Origin: Prosapia bicincta
Taxonomy: Eukaryota; Arthropoda; Insecta; Hemiptera; Cercopidae
DNA: 64,000 nt
Assembly (NCBI GenBank): GCA_036971475.1
Contig: JBAIZL010000001.1
Location: 213,921,575-213,985,574, forward strand
Reading direction: 5' to 3'
Under the pieces are notes generated by a model that saw only the letters and a program-made list of their open reading frames with translations, was not told where the DNA came from and searched no databases. Shown one piece after another: positions 36,541 to 49,400 of the stretch (its first letter is position 1; the number at the start of each line of letters is the position of its first letter). A program made the position numbers and the translations under genes.

Positions 36541-39500
36541 TTTTAGGATCATTAAGTGGTGTCCACTCTTGTAATGGGTTGATTAAGGCAGGACTAACTA
36601 AAGAACGTAACGATCCCCTGGTACTGGGAATAGGAGAAAATTACTCATGAGTGGGAAGGACTAATTTAACCTGTGTGAACCCTACTTCGTTTTAGGATCA
36701 TTAAGTGGTGTCCTCTCATGTAATGGGTCGAGTAAGCCAGGACGAACGAAAGGACGTAACGATCCCCTGGTACTGGGAATAGGAGAAAATTACTCATGAG
36801 TGGGAAGGACTAATTTAACCTGTGTGAACCCTACTTCGTTTTAGGATCATTAAGTGGTGTCCTCTCATGTAATGAGTTGAGTAAGCCAGGACGAACGAAA
36901 GGACGTAACGATCCCCTGGTACTGGGAATAGGAGAAAATTACTCATGAGTGGGAAGGACTAATTTAACCTGTGTGAACCCTACTTCGTTTTAGGATCATT
37001 AAGTGGTGTCCTCTCATGTAATGAGTTGAGTAAGCCAGGACGAACGAAAGGACGTAACGATCCCCTGGTACTGGGAATAGGAGAAAATTACTCATGAGTG
37101 GGAAGGACTAATTTAACCTGTGTGAACCCTACTTCGTTTTAGGATCATTAAGTGGTGTCCTCTCATGTAATGAGTTGAGTAAGCCAGGACTAACGAATGA
37201 ACGTAACGATCCCCTGGTACTGGAAATAGGAGAAAATTACTCATGAGTGGGAAGGACTAATTTAACCTGTGTGAACCCTACTTCGTTTTAGGATCATTAA
37301 GTGGTGTCCTCTCATGTAATGAGTTGAGTAAGCCAGGACGAACGAAAGGACGTAACGATCCCCTGGTACTGGGAATAGGAGAAAATTACTCATGAGTGGG
37401 AAGGACTAATTTAACCTGTGTGAACCCTACTTCGTTTTAGGATCATTAAGTGGTGTCCTCTCATGTAATGAGTTGAGTAAGCCAGGACTAACGAATGAAC
37501 GTAACGATCCCCTGGTACTGGAAATAGGAGAAAATTACTCATGAGTGGGAAGGACTAATTTAACCTGTGTGAACCCTACTTCGTTTTAGGATCATTAAGT
37601 GGTGTCCTCTCATGTAATGAGTTGAGTAAGCCAGGACGAACGAAAGGACGTAACGATCCCCTGGTACTGGGAATAGGAGAAAATTACTCATGAGTGGGAA
37701 GGACTAATTTAACCTGTGTGAACCCTACTTCGTTTTAGGATCATTAAGTGGTGTCCTCTCATGTAATGAGTTGAGTAAGCCAGGACGAACGAAAGGACGT
37801 AACGATCCCCTGGTACTGGGAATAGGAGAAAATTACTCATGAGTGGGAAGGACTAATTTAACCTGTGTGAACCCTACTTCGTTTTAGGATCATTAAGTGG
37901 TGTCCTCTCATGTAATGAGTTGAGTAAGCCAGGACGAACGAAAGGACGTAACGATCCCCTGGTACTGGAAATAGGAGAAAATTACTCATGAGTGGGAAGG
38001 ACTAATTTAACCTGTGTGAACCCTACTTCGTTTTAGGATCATTAAGTGGTGTCCTCTCATGTAATGAGTTGAGTAAGCCAGGACGAACGAAAGGACGTAA
38101 CGATCCCCTGGTACTGGGAATAGGAGAAAATTACTCATGAGTGGGAAGGACTAATTTAACCTGTGTGAACCCTACTTCGTTTTAGGATCATTAAGTGGTG
38201 TCCTCTCATGTAATGAGTTGAGTAAGCCAGGACGAACGAAAGGACGTAACGATCCCCTGGTACTGGGAATAGGAGAAAATTACTCATGAGTGGGAAGGAC
38301 TAATTTAACCTGTGTGAACCCTACTTCGTTTTAGGATCATTAAGTGGTGTCCTCTCATGTAATGAGTTGAGTAAGCCAGGACGAACGAAAGGACGTAACG
38401 ATCCCCTGGTACTGGGAATAGGAGAAAATTACTCATGAGTGGGAAGGACTAATTTAACCTGTGTGAACCCTACTTCGTTTTAGGATCATTAAGTGGTGTC
38501 CTCTCATGTAATGAGTTGAGTAAGCCAGGACGAACGAAAGGACGTAACGATCCCCTGGTACTGGGAATAGGAGAAAATTACTCATGAGTGGGAAGGACTA
38601 ATTTAACCTGTGTGAACCCTACTTCGTTTTAGGATCATTAAGTGGTGTCCTCTCATGTAATGAGTTGAGTAAGCCAGGACGAACGAAAGGACGTAACGAT
38701 CCCCTGGTACTGGGAATAGGAGAAAATTACTCATGAGTGGGAAGGACTAATTTAACCTGTGTGAACCCTACTTCGTTTTAGGATCATTAAGTGGTGTCCT
38801 CTCATGTAATGAGTTGAGTAAGCCAGGACGAACGAAAGGACGTAACGATCCCCTGGTACTGGGAATAGGAGAAAATTACTCATGAGTGGGAAGGACTAAT
38901 TTAACCTGTGTGAACCCTACTTCGTTTTAGGATCATTAAGTGGTGTCCTCTCATGTAATGAGTTGAGTAAGCCAGGACGAACGAAAGGACGTAACGATCC
39001 CCTGGTACTGGAAATAGGAGAAAATTACTCATGAGTGGGAAGGACTAATTTAACCTGTGTGAACCCTACTTCGTTTTAGGATCATTAAGTGGTGTCCTCT
39101 CATGTAATGAGTTGAGTAAGCCAGGACGAACGAAAGGACGTAACGATCCCCTGGTACTGGGAATAGGAGAAAATTACTCATGAGTGGGAAGGACTAATTT
39201 AACCTGTGTGAACCCTACTTCGTTTTAGGATCATTAAGTGGTGTCCTCTCATGTAATGAGTTGAGTAAGCCAGGACGAACGAAAGGACGTAACGATCCCC
39301 TGGTACTGGGAATAGGAGAAAATTACTCATGAGTGGGAAGGACTAATTTAACCTGTGTGAACCCTACTTCGTTTTAGGATCATTAAGTGGTGTCCTCTCA
39401 TGTAATGAGTTGAGTAAGCCAGGACGAACGAAAGGACGTAACGGTCCCCTGGTACTGGGAATAGGAGAAAATTACTCATGAGTGGGAAGGACTAATTTAA

Positions 39501-39661
39501 CCTGTGTGAACCCTACTTCGTTTTAGGATCATTAAGTGGTGTCCACTCTTGTAATGGGTTGATTAAGGCAGGACTAACTAAAGAACGTAACGATCCTCTG
39601 GTACTGGGAATAGGAGAAAATTACTCATGAGTGGGAAGGACAAGTTTAACCTGTGTGAACC
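36541..39661. repeat. 149-bp tandem repeat, 21 copies with matching divergent end units
   Basis: The landmark ttttaggatcattaagtggt occurs at 36541, 36690 and onward to 39521. The first and last landmarks are exactly 20 x 149 bp apart, so there is no net indel across the array. Units 1 and 21 share a variant form (gtccactcttgtaatgggtt, gattaaggcaggactaacta) that differs at about eight sites from the internal form (gtcctctcatgtaatgagtt, gagtaagccaggacgaacga). Unit 2 is intermediate (gggtcgag). Two internal units (about 37190 and 37490) share actaacgaatgaacg. The last unit stops 8 bp short. Non-coding. Confidence 0.97.
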
Positions 39662-41506
39662 GATTCCGTCGTCTTTCTTATGCAAAGGGCGAATCAGTTA
39701 TTAGGAGTGTGTTAGATCCCACTACTCTTGGACGATATCGTTTTACCAGAGTCTTCTCATGGATGCGCAGGTAAAGATTGTAGAGTGCACCCCTATGAGT
39801 AAGCTAGCGAAGGATAATATTTTATATTCGAATACTACATTCTACTTTTCCTAACATTAAGTACTATTTGGGTTTTGAAAATGGAGTGATTCCGAAACGC
39901 GTAAAAAAGGAAACGTCTGCAATGTTAGTAAAGGCTAAAATTGTACTCGTATAAATACAAGTGAACCCAAGAGAAGTGAAGGTGAGTATTTTAAAAAGAA
40001 TAATGTTTGTAAGGAAGAGTCAAGAACAACTATTGTTTGTGTATTTGTTCTTTCCTAGTTGTGATAAAAGGCAAAAGGGGGCTTTCAAAATAAAGGGTGG
40101 TTTTTTAAAACAAGCAAGTCTGTTAAATCAAGGCGTAAAATATATTTACACATTGGGTGTGATTTTGGCCGATATCTGCCTTATCGAGCATTGCCGAATT
40201 ATTTTCGGAGATCCTTCATGCATCTGAAGAAAGAGAAGAAGAAGGTAGAAAAAGATAAAGAAACCTATGATCTTTATTTGTAGCAATAAATAAAAGTTGT
40301 GTCACGCTTAGCCTACTTGAAATAGATCTTATCTCAACTACGGTGAAGATAACTACACCCGGCACCTCCAGTTGTTGGAGCGAGATGTTTTAAAAATACG
40401 GATTAAAATAGAGACGGTGAAAATAAGGTATTTAATCCAAATACTCATATAGAGAAAGTTTCGTTCCAGGTAAGTAACACCTGCACTTAACAAGCGAGGA
40501 GGAGTACAAAAAGACTACTAAAAGATTACTCTGTAGACAAGTTAAGAAACAAATTAATAAAATTAATAACTTCATTATTTCTTTATAACGACAAGACTAG
40601 CGCTAAATCATGTTTACGCTTCCCTTACGCGTTTCACAATAAATACTCTATCTTGAAAGTAAAAATTCTTTTACAGTGAATTAACTTTAATGTGATAATG
40701 ACATCACATTGAGTTATTTTATTAAAAAAACGACAAAAACTCTACAATAAAACGTCCTATAGCACGCAATGACACAATGTAAACTGAAACACTATTCGGA
40801 TGTCTCTAATTTCGTATTTAGTTTAACAATTGAAGCGACATAGAAGCTTGTCAATGGAACGCCTAGAATTGTGTTTGCTAGTCATCGAGTTGTGCGTCAC
40901 ATCTATTTACTAATTAGGGTTGGATTTCCCAAGTTTTAGTTAAAAAAAGCCAGACAAGTATTTTTTTAAGATAACATTTTCTGTTTATAAAAAGGTTATA
41001 TTTACATTGCCTACTAAGTAAGCAAAAATAAGAACGAATGCAGTGTCCAACCATTGGTTAATTTCTTGTAATTTCTTTTTGTGAGCTACCAGTCAGTAAA
41101 ATAGTAATTCACAGATTTTCACAGATTTGTAAATAAATTTGTAACAGTGATAAGTGTATTTAATTGAACAAATATGTCACAAATGTATAAAACCTTTACA
41201 GTTTTTTAACAAACCTGAACTCTTGACTCGGCCGACGGTAGTAGCGGTACAGCTGGCACGCTTCTACGACACGAAAACCTATAGCCCACGTTACACTCCC
41301 AAATTAGGTTCAGCAAAGTGACACCAGAGTGTGATGATGAATGGCCCTACATCTCAGCTGTTTGCATAACCTTGGTGATAAATGACTATTGAATGTTCGG
41401 CTGGCCTAATGAGTATTGACGCTATGACATATATCATTTATTATTCAGTAACAATCAATTTGGAATATATTTACAATGGTTTTCAAACTTGGCGGTGTTT
41501 TAATTA
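39662..41506. other. Unique AT-rich sequence
   Basis: About 1.8 kb without a recognisable gene. A + strand frame at 39961-40227 (88 codons, GTG start, Lys-rich then hydrophobic) has no domain I know and no promoter context, so I do not call it. The string CGAAACGCGT at about 39893 resembles the 3' part of a Penelope-type hammerhead but lacks the 5' box. Confidence 0.5.
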
Positions 41507-42309
41507 AGCGTGGACGTAGAAGGACAAACGCCAGGCACCGGTGACGCTGGCATTGTCTGTGTGATTTCGCAATCAACGAATACAGCCAACTTCCACGGAA
41601 GGAGCAAGTCCCAAGAACAGTGCATATTATACGGGGTAGTGATAACAAGTTTGCCCAGTCATAAGAAAGCGTGGAGGTAGAAGGACAAACGCCAGGCACC
41701 GGTGACGCTGGCATTGTCTGTGTGATTTCGCAATCAACGAATACAGCCAACTTCCACGGAAGGAGCAAGTCCCAAGAACAGTGCATATTATACGGGGTAG
41801 TGATAACAAGTTTGCCCAGTCATAAGAAAGCGTGGAGGTAGAAGGACAAACGCCAGGCACCGGTGACGCTGGCATTGTCTGTGTGATTTCGCAATCAACG
41901 AATACAGCCAACTTCCACGGAAGGAGCAAGTCCCAAGAACAGTGCATATTATACGGGGTAGTGATAACAAGTTTGCCCAGTCATAAGAAAGCGTGGAGGT
42001 AGAAGGACAAACGCCAGGCACCGGTGACGCTGGCATTGTCTGTGTTGCCAGCAATCAACGAATACAGCCAACTTCCACGGAAGGAGCAAGTCCCAAGAAC
42101 AGTGCATATTATACGGGGTAGTGCTAACAAGTTTGCCCAGTCATAAGAAAGCGTGGACGTAGAAGGACAAACACCAGGCACCGGTGACGCTGGCATTGTC
42201 TGTGTTGCCAGCAATCAACGAATACAGTGAACTTCCACGGAAGGAGCAAGTCCCAAGAACAGTGCACATTATACGGGGTAGTGATAACAAGTTTGCCCAG
42301 TCATAAGAA
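41507..42309. repeat. 161-bp tandem repeat, 5 copies
   Basis: The landmark agcgtggacgtagaaggaca and its ggaggtag variant start at 41507, 41668, 41829, 41990 and 42150, with spacing 161, 161, 161 and 160. The first three copies have tgtgtgatttcgcaatc and the last two have tgtgttgccagcaatc, so at least two variants spread in blocks. Overlapping minus-strand frames (MHCSWDLLLPWK peptides) repeat with the array and shift because 161 is not divisible by 3. I regard them as artefacts. Confidence 0.95.
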
Positions 42310-43496
42310 TAAATTATTTATCCAAACGAAAACCATTCAGTGTAACGTAAACGTTGAGAACTTTTTTATCATTTTTAACCGACCTCAAAAAAAGAGGAGG
42401 TTCTGTATTTGATCCGTGTGTTTTTTTTCAATGTTTGCCCTACAATAATTTTGGAAGTATTTATAAGATAATTAATAAGCAAAATGAGCAATCGCAGAGT
42501 TTATTTTATGTAGTATTCTACCACATAGAAACAAATAAGTATAAAATGAATAGTTTTTTGTTATTTCTTGCTTGATAAAGCAGCTTAGAACAAGCATGAT
42601 CAGATACCAATGAATGAACTTTCCTCATGAAAGCGGCTTTTTTCGATGGTCTACCCATATATTGCTATAGGCCTATAACTTGAATAAGATAAGCTAAAAG
42701 GAATACACTGCAAATACAATTTAGCTCATTTACCATAATCAAAATATTCAATAATCCTCGGGTGAAAACGTCATTACTTCACTAAATATCAAGAGATAAA
42801 TTAATTAAATATAACTTTACTATCAATTTTCATTTTATTTTGTTATTAATATTTTATATGTAAAAAATGTTTTTCCTGAAACTATTAAAATAGCACTGGT
42901 ATTTACCTGAGACATTGCAATACATGAGTATTAACACGTTTCTAAACGAAAATGAAAAACAATAATTGCACGATAGGAAATAACATGTAGGGAAAATAAC
43001 TTTAGGGAAATTCATCAAGGGAATTTGAAACAAATTGCGCAATGTATTCGTCTTACAAACTAATATGCTTATCGTATTCTTCAAGGGCGTGTCAATTATT
43101 TAAAGAACGATCAAGCAATATGACTAGGCCTACACATCGGAAATTTGTATGGATAAATAGTGGCAAATTTGCCAACATAAACGAAATTATAATGTTGATA
43201 GGAATTAGAGATCTACCTCTAAAAATGTAGAATTAAAATTCAGTTCTGTTTAAAAAAACAGAAGCTAGTGTGGGCGCAGCGCACACGATATTTGGAGGCT
43301 GAGTCACCGCCTTGGTGCAGTTCTGCGTAGTTGCTGTCGTATGTCGCCAGGTGGCCCGACTCTTACTATTCGTTTTGATTAGTTAGTCAGTGTGTCTTTG
43401 ATTGACATCGGCCCGTTGTTTCGTTGTTCGCCATTGCTAATAAGACGAGTTATCTTATTGTTTGTTAGTGGATAAACTAAAATTTATAGTGACCCT
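42310..43496. other. Unique AT-rich sequence with a small GC-rich patch
   Basis: No gene recognised. A near-palindrome, gtgtgggcgcagcgcacac (43268-43286), starts a GC-richer patch to about 43360 (ggcccgactc) that differs from its AT-rich surroundings. It could be the end of an unrecognised short element, but I find no matching second end. Confidence 0.45.
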
Positions 43497-43915
43497 ACAT
43501 ACTCTGTCTATCTTCCTATCTCTCTCGCCCTCAAACTATCTGACTCTCTCTCTCTCTCTCTTTCTCTCTAATTCTCTCCTACAAACTAAATTTTCATCCT
43601 ACCTACATCCTCTGTTGGTCTCTCCCCCAATATGTCTGTCTGTCTCTCTCTCTCTCCCTCTTTCTCTCTCTCTCGCTGTCTAACTTCCTATTCCTGAAAC
43701 GTAAAGGTTTATCCTACGTACATTCTTTGTCTGTCTGTTGCTACTTCTCTCGTCCTCAAATTGTCTGACTCTCTCTCTTTCTCGCTATCAAACTTCCTCC
43801 TCCTCAAACTCAAAGGTTTATCCTACGTCCTCTGACTGTTTCTACTCTCACGCCCTCAAACTGTCTGACACTCTCTGTCTGTCTGTCTCTCTCTCTCTAT
43901 GCCTGCCTAGCTCTT
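43497..43915. repeat. Pyrimidine-rich simple sequence and degenerate minisatellite
   Basis: About 420 bp of CT-rich + strand with (CT)n runs. Recurring phrases cctcaaact-tctgac (about 43530, 43754 and 43852) and aaaggtttatcctacgt (about 43703 and 43812) show an old tandem structure. Ser/Leu-rich frames on this strand are artefacts. Confidence 0.85.
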
Positions 43916-45284
43916 TAACTGAGTTAAACAGTTGGCTGATATATGGTGTTGGACAATTAATGATTAGGTATTTATTTAGCTGACTTGTGAGTAAAGGGGA
44001 TTAATAAATAACTGTACACAAACTCACGGTTATGAACGGTAATCAGTAACAGTTGTAATTAGGTAGTGGTCTCGCCGAGGTTCGGGCCGAGGTAGTTGTC
44101 ACAAACACATAACGTGACTTCGTAGTGTCTTGAGAAGTGAACTATCGCCCCTTAGCATGCGAGAGCCGGCCGGAGACTTGCACCAGCTCCAAGTCAATAC
44201 AAAATCTATATTTTTGAGAGAACGAGAGAAATTTTGCAACAGATCGTAACGCACAATATGCGCTGGTTAGGCGTCTGCACAGATTCTGGATTCTCTTCAT
44301 GGTACATCAGTTAATTCAGTTTTATAGATTCTCCGTGGTTAAAACTACTCGAAGAATGCTATAACGTATAATAAGAGAATTTTCTCGGTTTTGCAATTGC
44401 TTCTATTAGTTGGCACTCTCCTTATCCTATATATCTTTTACAAATTTTCAACCGTTAATAAAATACTTTTTAAGCCTATTCATGCATTCAACTTCAAATA
44501 TATTATTTTAAATTGTAGTGGATGACGATTGATGCTAATTCAGTTTGATCCAAATATTAATTCATTAATTGAATTTAATAAATTAATTTTAATTTTATGT
44601 GGGAGAATAACGTTTTACAAAAGGGGCCAGGTATGCAATATAGTTATTTCCTCCCATTTGACTTAAAATAACTGATAACAACCGATTTCATAAAACAGCT
44701 GATTTTATTTTATAGCTTATGCAGTAGAACAGCTGTTTTAACGCATAGATTATGTAACTTTATTTATAATTGTAATTATTTAATAAAAAGTAACTAAAAT
44801 AAAATTTTTCTAAGTTGACAAAAGTAGGAATTGACTTTAAAGAATTTTGTGATTATATTACTTGCTTAGGAGGAATTTGTAAATCTCTTCGCTATTTAGG
44901 ACAACAAACAAATATTTCCTATAAATGTAGGAAATATTTTGAGTTTCAAAATACGTGAAATGTACATGACAGAAGTATATTTAGTTCGTATTGGAATTTA
45001 GTATTTCATAACATTAAATAACTTCAGACCTCTCTGATGATGTAAATTTCAAATAAAATTAACAACAATTGTTTTCTAGAAATTAAGAAAGGTTATTAAA
45101 TAAATAAATACGTTGCCTGTTCCCTTACAAATTTTGGATCAGAGCGTAGTTAAATTACAAGTAACAACAGAGTTAAAAGTTTGTTTCTAAAAGCAGAGGG
45201 CTTTAGAGTTGAATAAACCCTTCTCAACGTACGTAGATCTGCATAAACTATTCATAAGTATATCTTACAGAAGCGCTAACACGT
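43916..45284. other. Unique AT-rich sequence
   Basis: About 1.4 kb of single-copy DNA. A slightly GC-rich section at 44060-44190 (gccgaggttcgggccgaggt) is visible. No exon or RNA gene is supported. Confidence 0.5.
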
Positions 45285-45494
45285 CACACCAGTAGTAGAT
45301 ATTATTTCTCGTACAGACATGTTTCGACAGCTCAACAAATTATCCCCATCGGTGTAACGTCCACTGTCACTGAAAATCAGAATTTCATTTAATACAAAGA
45401 AAAACAATTTCAAAGAACAGCGCACTATTTACTCTGATGAAGGTTTATCGTGCTGCCGAAACATGTTTGTGAGAGTACAATATCTGCTGTTGTG
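45285..45494. mobile_element. Second foldback element with CGAAACATGT ends
   Basis: The left arm 45285-45357, read on the minus strand, ends ...GAGCTGTCGAAACATGTCTG...ATATCTACTACTGG. The right arm 45429-45494, read on the plus strand, runs CTGATGAAGG...TGCTGCCGAAACATGTTTG...ATATCTGCTGTTG. They are clearly homologous in inverted orientation around about 70 bp of spacer. The right arm has an intact CUGAUGA box (45434-45440) and CGAAAC (45457-45462); the left arm has CCGATGG instead. This resembles terminal sequences of Penelope-like elements in inverted arrangement, by inference. No coding sequence. Confidence 0.6.
45434..45466 (+). ncRNA. Hammerhead ribozyme-like motif (degenerate)
   Basis: CTGATGA (45434-45440) and GAAAC (45458-45462) are followed by ATGT, allowing a 2-bp stem III and a GUU triplet. 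Stem II would pair only about three bases (GG and a GU wobble), so activity is unlikely. The spacing of the two boxes is what recalls a hammerhead. Confidence 0.3.
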
Positions 45495-46419
45495 AGAAGT
45501 GATTTTTGTATCCTTTTATAAGATTTACTTATAAATAGTTTATAACTTTTCTCTCACAAGTTTTTTTTGAATCATTTATTAAGTAACTTGTGTCTTTAAT
45601 TTTAGAATTCCTACATTTTTTATTTTGACTATTTCACATATATTTCCTTTATTTCCTTTTACATTTTCATACATTTTGTCATTTCTACGTCAATTCTCTG
45701 TCTTGTGCTTGAGTAGGCCTATAGTATTTGTTAGTTATCCTCCTGGTTGAGGGTACATATTGCAAATATAGTGTATTTGTGAGCCAAACTGCCTTGATTT
45801 CCCTACCCGACTTAAATTTTGGTTGGTTGCTCTTTAGTTACTTGTCTATCATTCCACGTAGAAATATTTTCAAGTCTTCATAACAAAATGAAACGCGTCG
45901 AATCTGGTTGGGGTATAGAGTTGACAAAGGAAAACCTCGTCATATTCGTTCATTGAGATGCACGAGTTAAATGTTATGTCATAGTTGAGTATAAAGCACT
46001 TAGCTGAACGTAAAATCTGTACGCCTGGAACCGAGAGGAAACACTGCACCTGGACTGCGAGGCGTAACTGACTCGTTTTACAAATTTCCCTTTATAAATT
46101 ACGATAAAATTTAGGCTTAAAACTCATAACCTTCTTGAAACCTTCTTGAAACAGGTTTAAAGCATAAAGTTGTTGAATGAAATGAACAGGTATTACACTA
46201 TTCGAATGTAAAAACCATTTTCAAAATACCTTTTCATAAATACTGAAATAAACTGTACATACAATCAACCAATTATGTTTTGAAAATGCTACTATAATAC
46301 GTGTTCAATTGCTCAATAAAGGGAGAGGCGAAAAGGAAAACATTGTTACAATGGAGGGGATCGTGACAAAGTAGGCAAAATAGCAGAACGAAACTTTGAA
46401 TAAAATATGTTTAATAAAT
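45495..46419. other. Unique AT-rich sequence
   Basis: Nothing coding recognised. A small direct repeat (aaccttcttgaaaccttcttgaaa, near 46129-46152) is visible. GAAACGCGTC occurs near 45891 without an upstream hammerhead box. Confidence 0.5.
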
Positions 46420-49400
46420 AAGGCGAGTTAAACTCTCTTGTGCTTATATAACGGTGTGTAGTGGGTACAAAAAGTAACAAAATAAACCTAAGGGACAATT
46501 AGGCTTACCTACACTACAAGAAGTAAGGCGAGTTAAACTCTCTTGTGCTTATATAACGGTGTGTAGTGGGTACAAAAAGTAACAAAATAACAAACCTAAG
46601 GGACAATTAGGCTTACCTACACTGCAAGAAGTAAGGCGAATTAAACTCTCTTGTGCTTATATAACGGTGTGTAGTGGGTACAAAAAGTAACAAAATAACA
46701 AACCTAAGGGACAATTAGGCTTACCTACACTGCAAGAAGTAAGGCGAATTAAACTCTCTTGTGGTTATATAACGGTGTGTAGCGGGTACAAAAAGTAACA
46801 AAATAACAAACCTAAGGGACAATTAGGCTTACCTACACTGCAAGAAGTAAGGCGAATTAAACTCTCTTGTGCTTATATAACGGTGTGTAGTGGGTACAAA
46901 AAGTAACAAAATAACAAACCTAAGGGACAATTAGGCTTACCTACACTGCAAGAAGTAAGGCGAATTAAACTCTCTTGTGCTTATGTAACGGTGTGTACTG
47001 GGTACAAAAAGTAACAAAATAACCAACCTAAGGGACAATTAGGCTTACCTACACTGCAAGAAGTAAGGCGAATTAAACTCTCTTGTGCTTATATAACGGT
47101 GTGTAGTGGGTACAAAAAGTAACAAAATAACCAACCTAAGGGACAATTAGGCTTACCTACACTGCAAGAAGTAAGGCGAATTAAACTCTCTTGTGCTTAT
47201 ATAACGGTGTGTAGTGGGTACAAAAAGTAACAAAATAACAAACCTAAGGGACAATTAGGCTTACCTACACTGCAAGAAGTAAGGCGAATTAAACTCTCTT
47301 GTGCTTATATAACGGTGTGTAGTGGGTACAAAAAGTAACAAAATAACCAACCTAAGGGACAATTAGGCTTACCTACACTGCAAGAAGTAAGGCGAATTAA
47401 ACTCTCTTGTGCTTATATAACGGTGTGTAGTGGGTACAAAAAGTAACAAAATAACAAACCTAAGGGACAATTAGGCTTACCTACACTGCAAGAAGTAAGG
47501 CGAATTAAACTCTCTTGTGCTTATGTAACGGTGTGTAGTGGGTACAAAAAGTAACAAAATAACCAACCTAAGGGACAATTAGGCTTACCTACACTGCAAG
47601 AAGTAAGGCGAATTAAACTCTCTTGTGCTTATATAACGGTGTGTAGTGGGTACAAAAAGTAACAAAATAACAAACCTAAGGGACAATTAGGCTTACCTAC
47701 ACTGCAAGAAGTAAGGCGAATTAAACTCTCTTGTGCTTATATAACGGTGTGTAGTGGGTACAAAAAGTAACAAAATAACCAACCTAAGGGACAATTAGGC
47801 TTACCTACACTGCAAGAAGTAAGGCGAATTAAACTCTCTTGTGCTTATATAACGGTGTGTAGTGGGTACAAAAAGTAACAAAATAACAAACCTAAGGGAC
47901 AATTAGGCTTACCTACACTGCAAGAAGTAAGGCGAATTAAACTCTCTTGTGCTTATATAACGGTGTGTAGTGGGTACAAAAAGTAACAAAATAACAAACC
48001 TAAGGGACAATTAGGCTTACCTACACTGCAAGAAGTAAGGCGAATTAAACTCTCTTGTGCTTATATAACGGTGTGTAGTGGGTACAAAAAGTAACAAAAT
48101 AACAAACCTAAGGGACAATTAGGCTTACCTACACTGCAAGAAGTAAGGCGAATTAAACTCTCTTGTGCTTATATAACGGTGTGTAGCGGGTACAAAAAGT
48201 AACAAAATAACAAACCTAAGGGACAATTAGGCTTACCTACACTACAAGAAGTAAGGCGAATTAAACTCTCTTGTGCTTATATAACGGTGTGTAGTGGGTA
48301 CAAAAAGTAACAAAATAACAAACCTAAGGGACAATTAGGCTTACCTACACTGCAAGAAGTAAGGCGAATTAAACTCTCTTGTGCTTATATAACGGTGTGT
48401 AGTGGGTACAAAAAGTAACAAAATAACAAACCTAAGGGACAATTAGGCTTACCTACACTGCAAGAAGTAAGGCGAATTAAACTCTCTTGTGCTTATATAA
48501 CGGTGTGTAGTGGGTACAAAAAGTAACAAAATAACAAACCTAAGGGACAATTAGGCTTACCTACACTGCAAGAAGTAAGGCGAATTAAACTCTCTTGTGC
48601 TTATATAACGGTGTGTAGTGGGTACAAAAAGTAACAAAATAACAAACCTAAGGGACAATTAGGCTTACCTACACTGCAAGAAGTAAGGCGAATTAAACTC
48701 TCTTGTGCTTATATAACGGTGTGTAGTGGGTACAAAAAGTAACAAAATAACAAACCTAAGGGACAATTAGGCTTACCTACACTACAAGAAGTAAGGCGAA
48801 TTAAACTCTCTTGTGCTTATATAACGGTGTGTAGTGGGTACAAAAAGTAACAAAATAACAAACCTAAGGGACAATTAGGCTTACCTACACTGCAAGAAGT
48901 AAGGCGAATTAAACTCTCTTGTGCTTATATAACGGTGTGTAGTGGGTACAAAAAGTAACAAAATAACAAACCTAAGGGACAATTAGGCTTACCTACACTG
49001 CAAGAAGTAAGGCGAATTAAACTCTCTTGTGCTTATATAACGGTGTGTAGTGGGTACAAAAAGTAACAAAATAACAAACCTAAGGGACAATTAGGCTTAC
49101 CTACACTGCAAGAAGTAAGGCGAATTAAACTCTCTTGTGCTTATATAACGGTGTGTAGTGGGTACAAAAAGTAACAAAATAACAAACCTAAGGGACAATT
49201 AGGCTTACCTACACTACAAGAAGTAAGGCGAATTAAACTCTCTTGTGCTTATATAACGGTGTGTAGTGGGTACAAAAAGTAACAAAATAACAAACCTAAG
49301 GGACAATTAGGCTTACCTACACTGCAAGAAGTAAGGCGAATTAAACTCTCTTGTGCTTATATAACGGTGTGTAGTGGGTACAAAAAGTAACAAAATAACA

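Noticed and set aside
39961..40227. 88-codon frame starting at GTG
   Set aside because: No recognisable domain, no ATG start, no splice or promoter context, and a length expected by chance in this composition.
41445..42214. Overlapping minus-strand frames of 77-113 codons with CSWDLLLPWK-type peptides
   Set aside because: They follow the 161-bp tandem repeat, whose length is not a multiple of 3, and lack any recognisable domain.
43462..43983. Ser/Leu-rich frames in the CT-rich tract
   Set aside because: Low-complexity translation of pyrimidine repeats.
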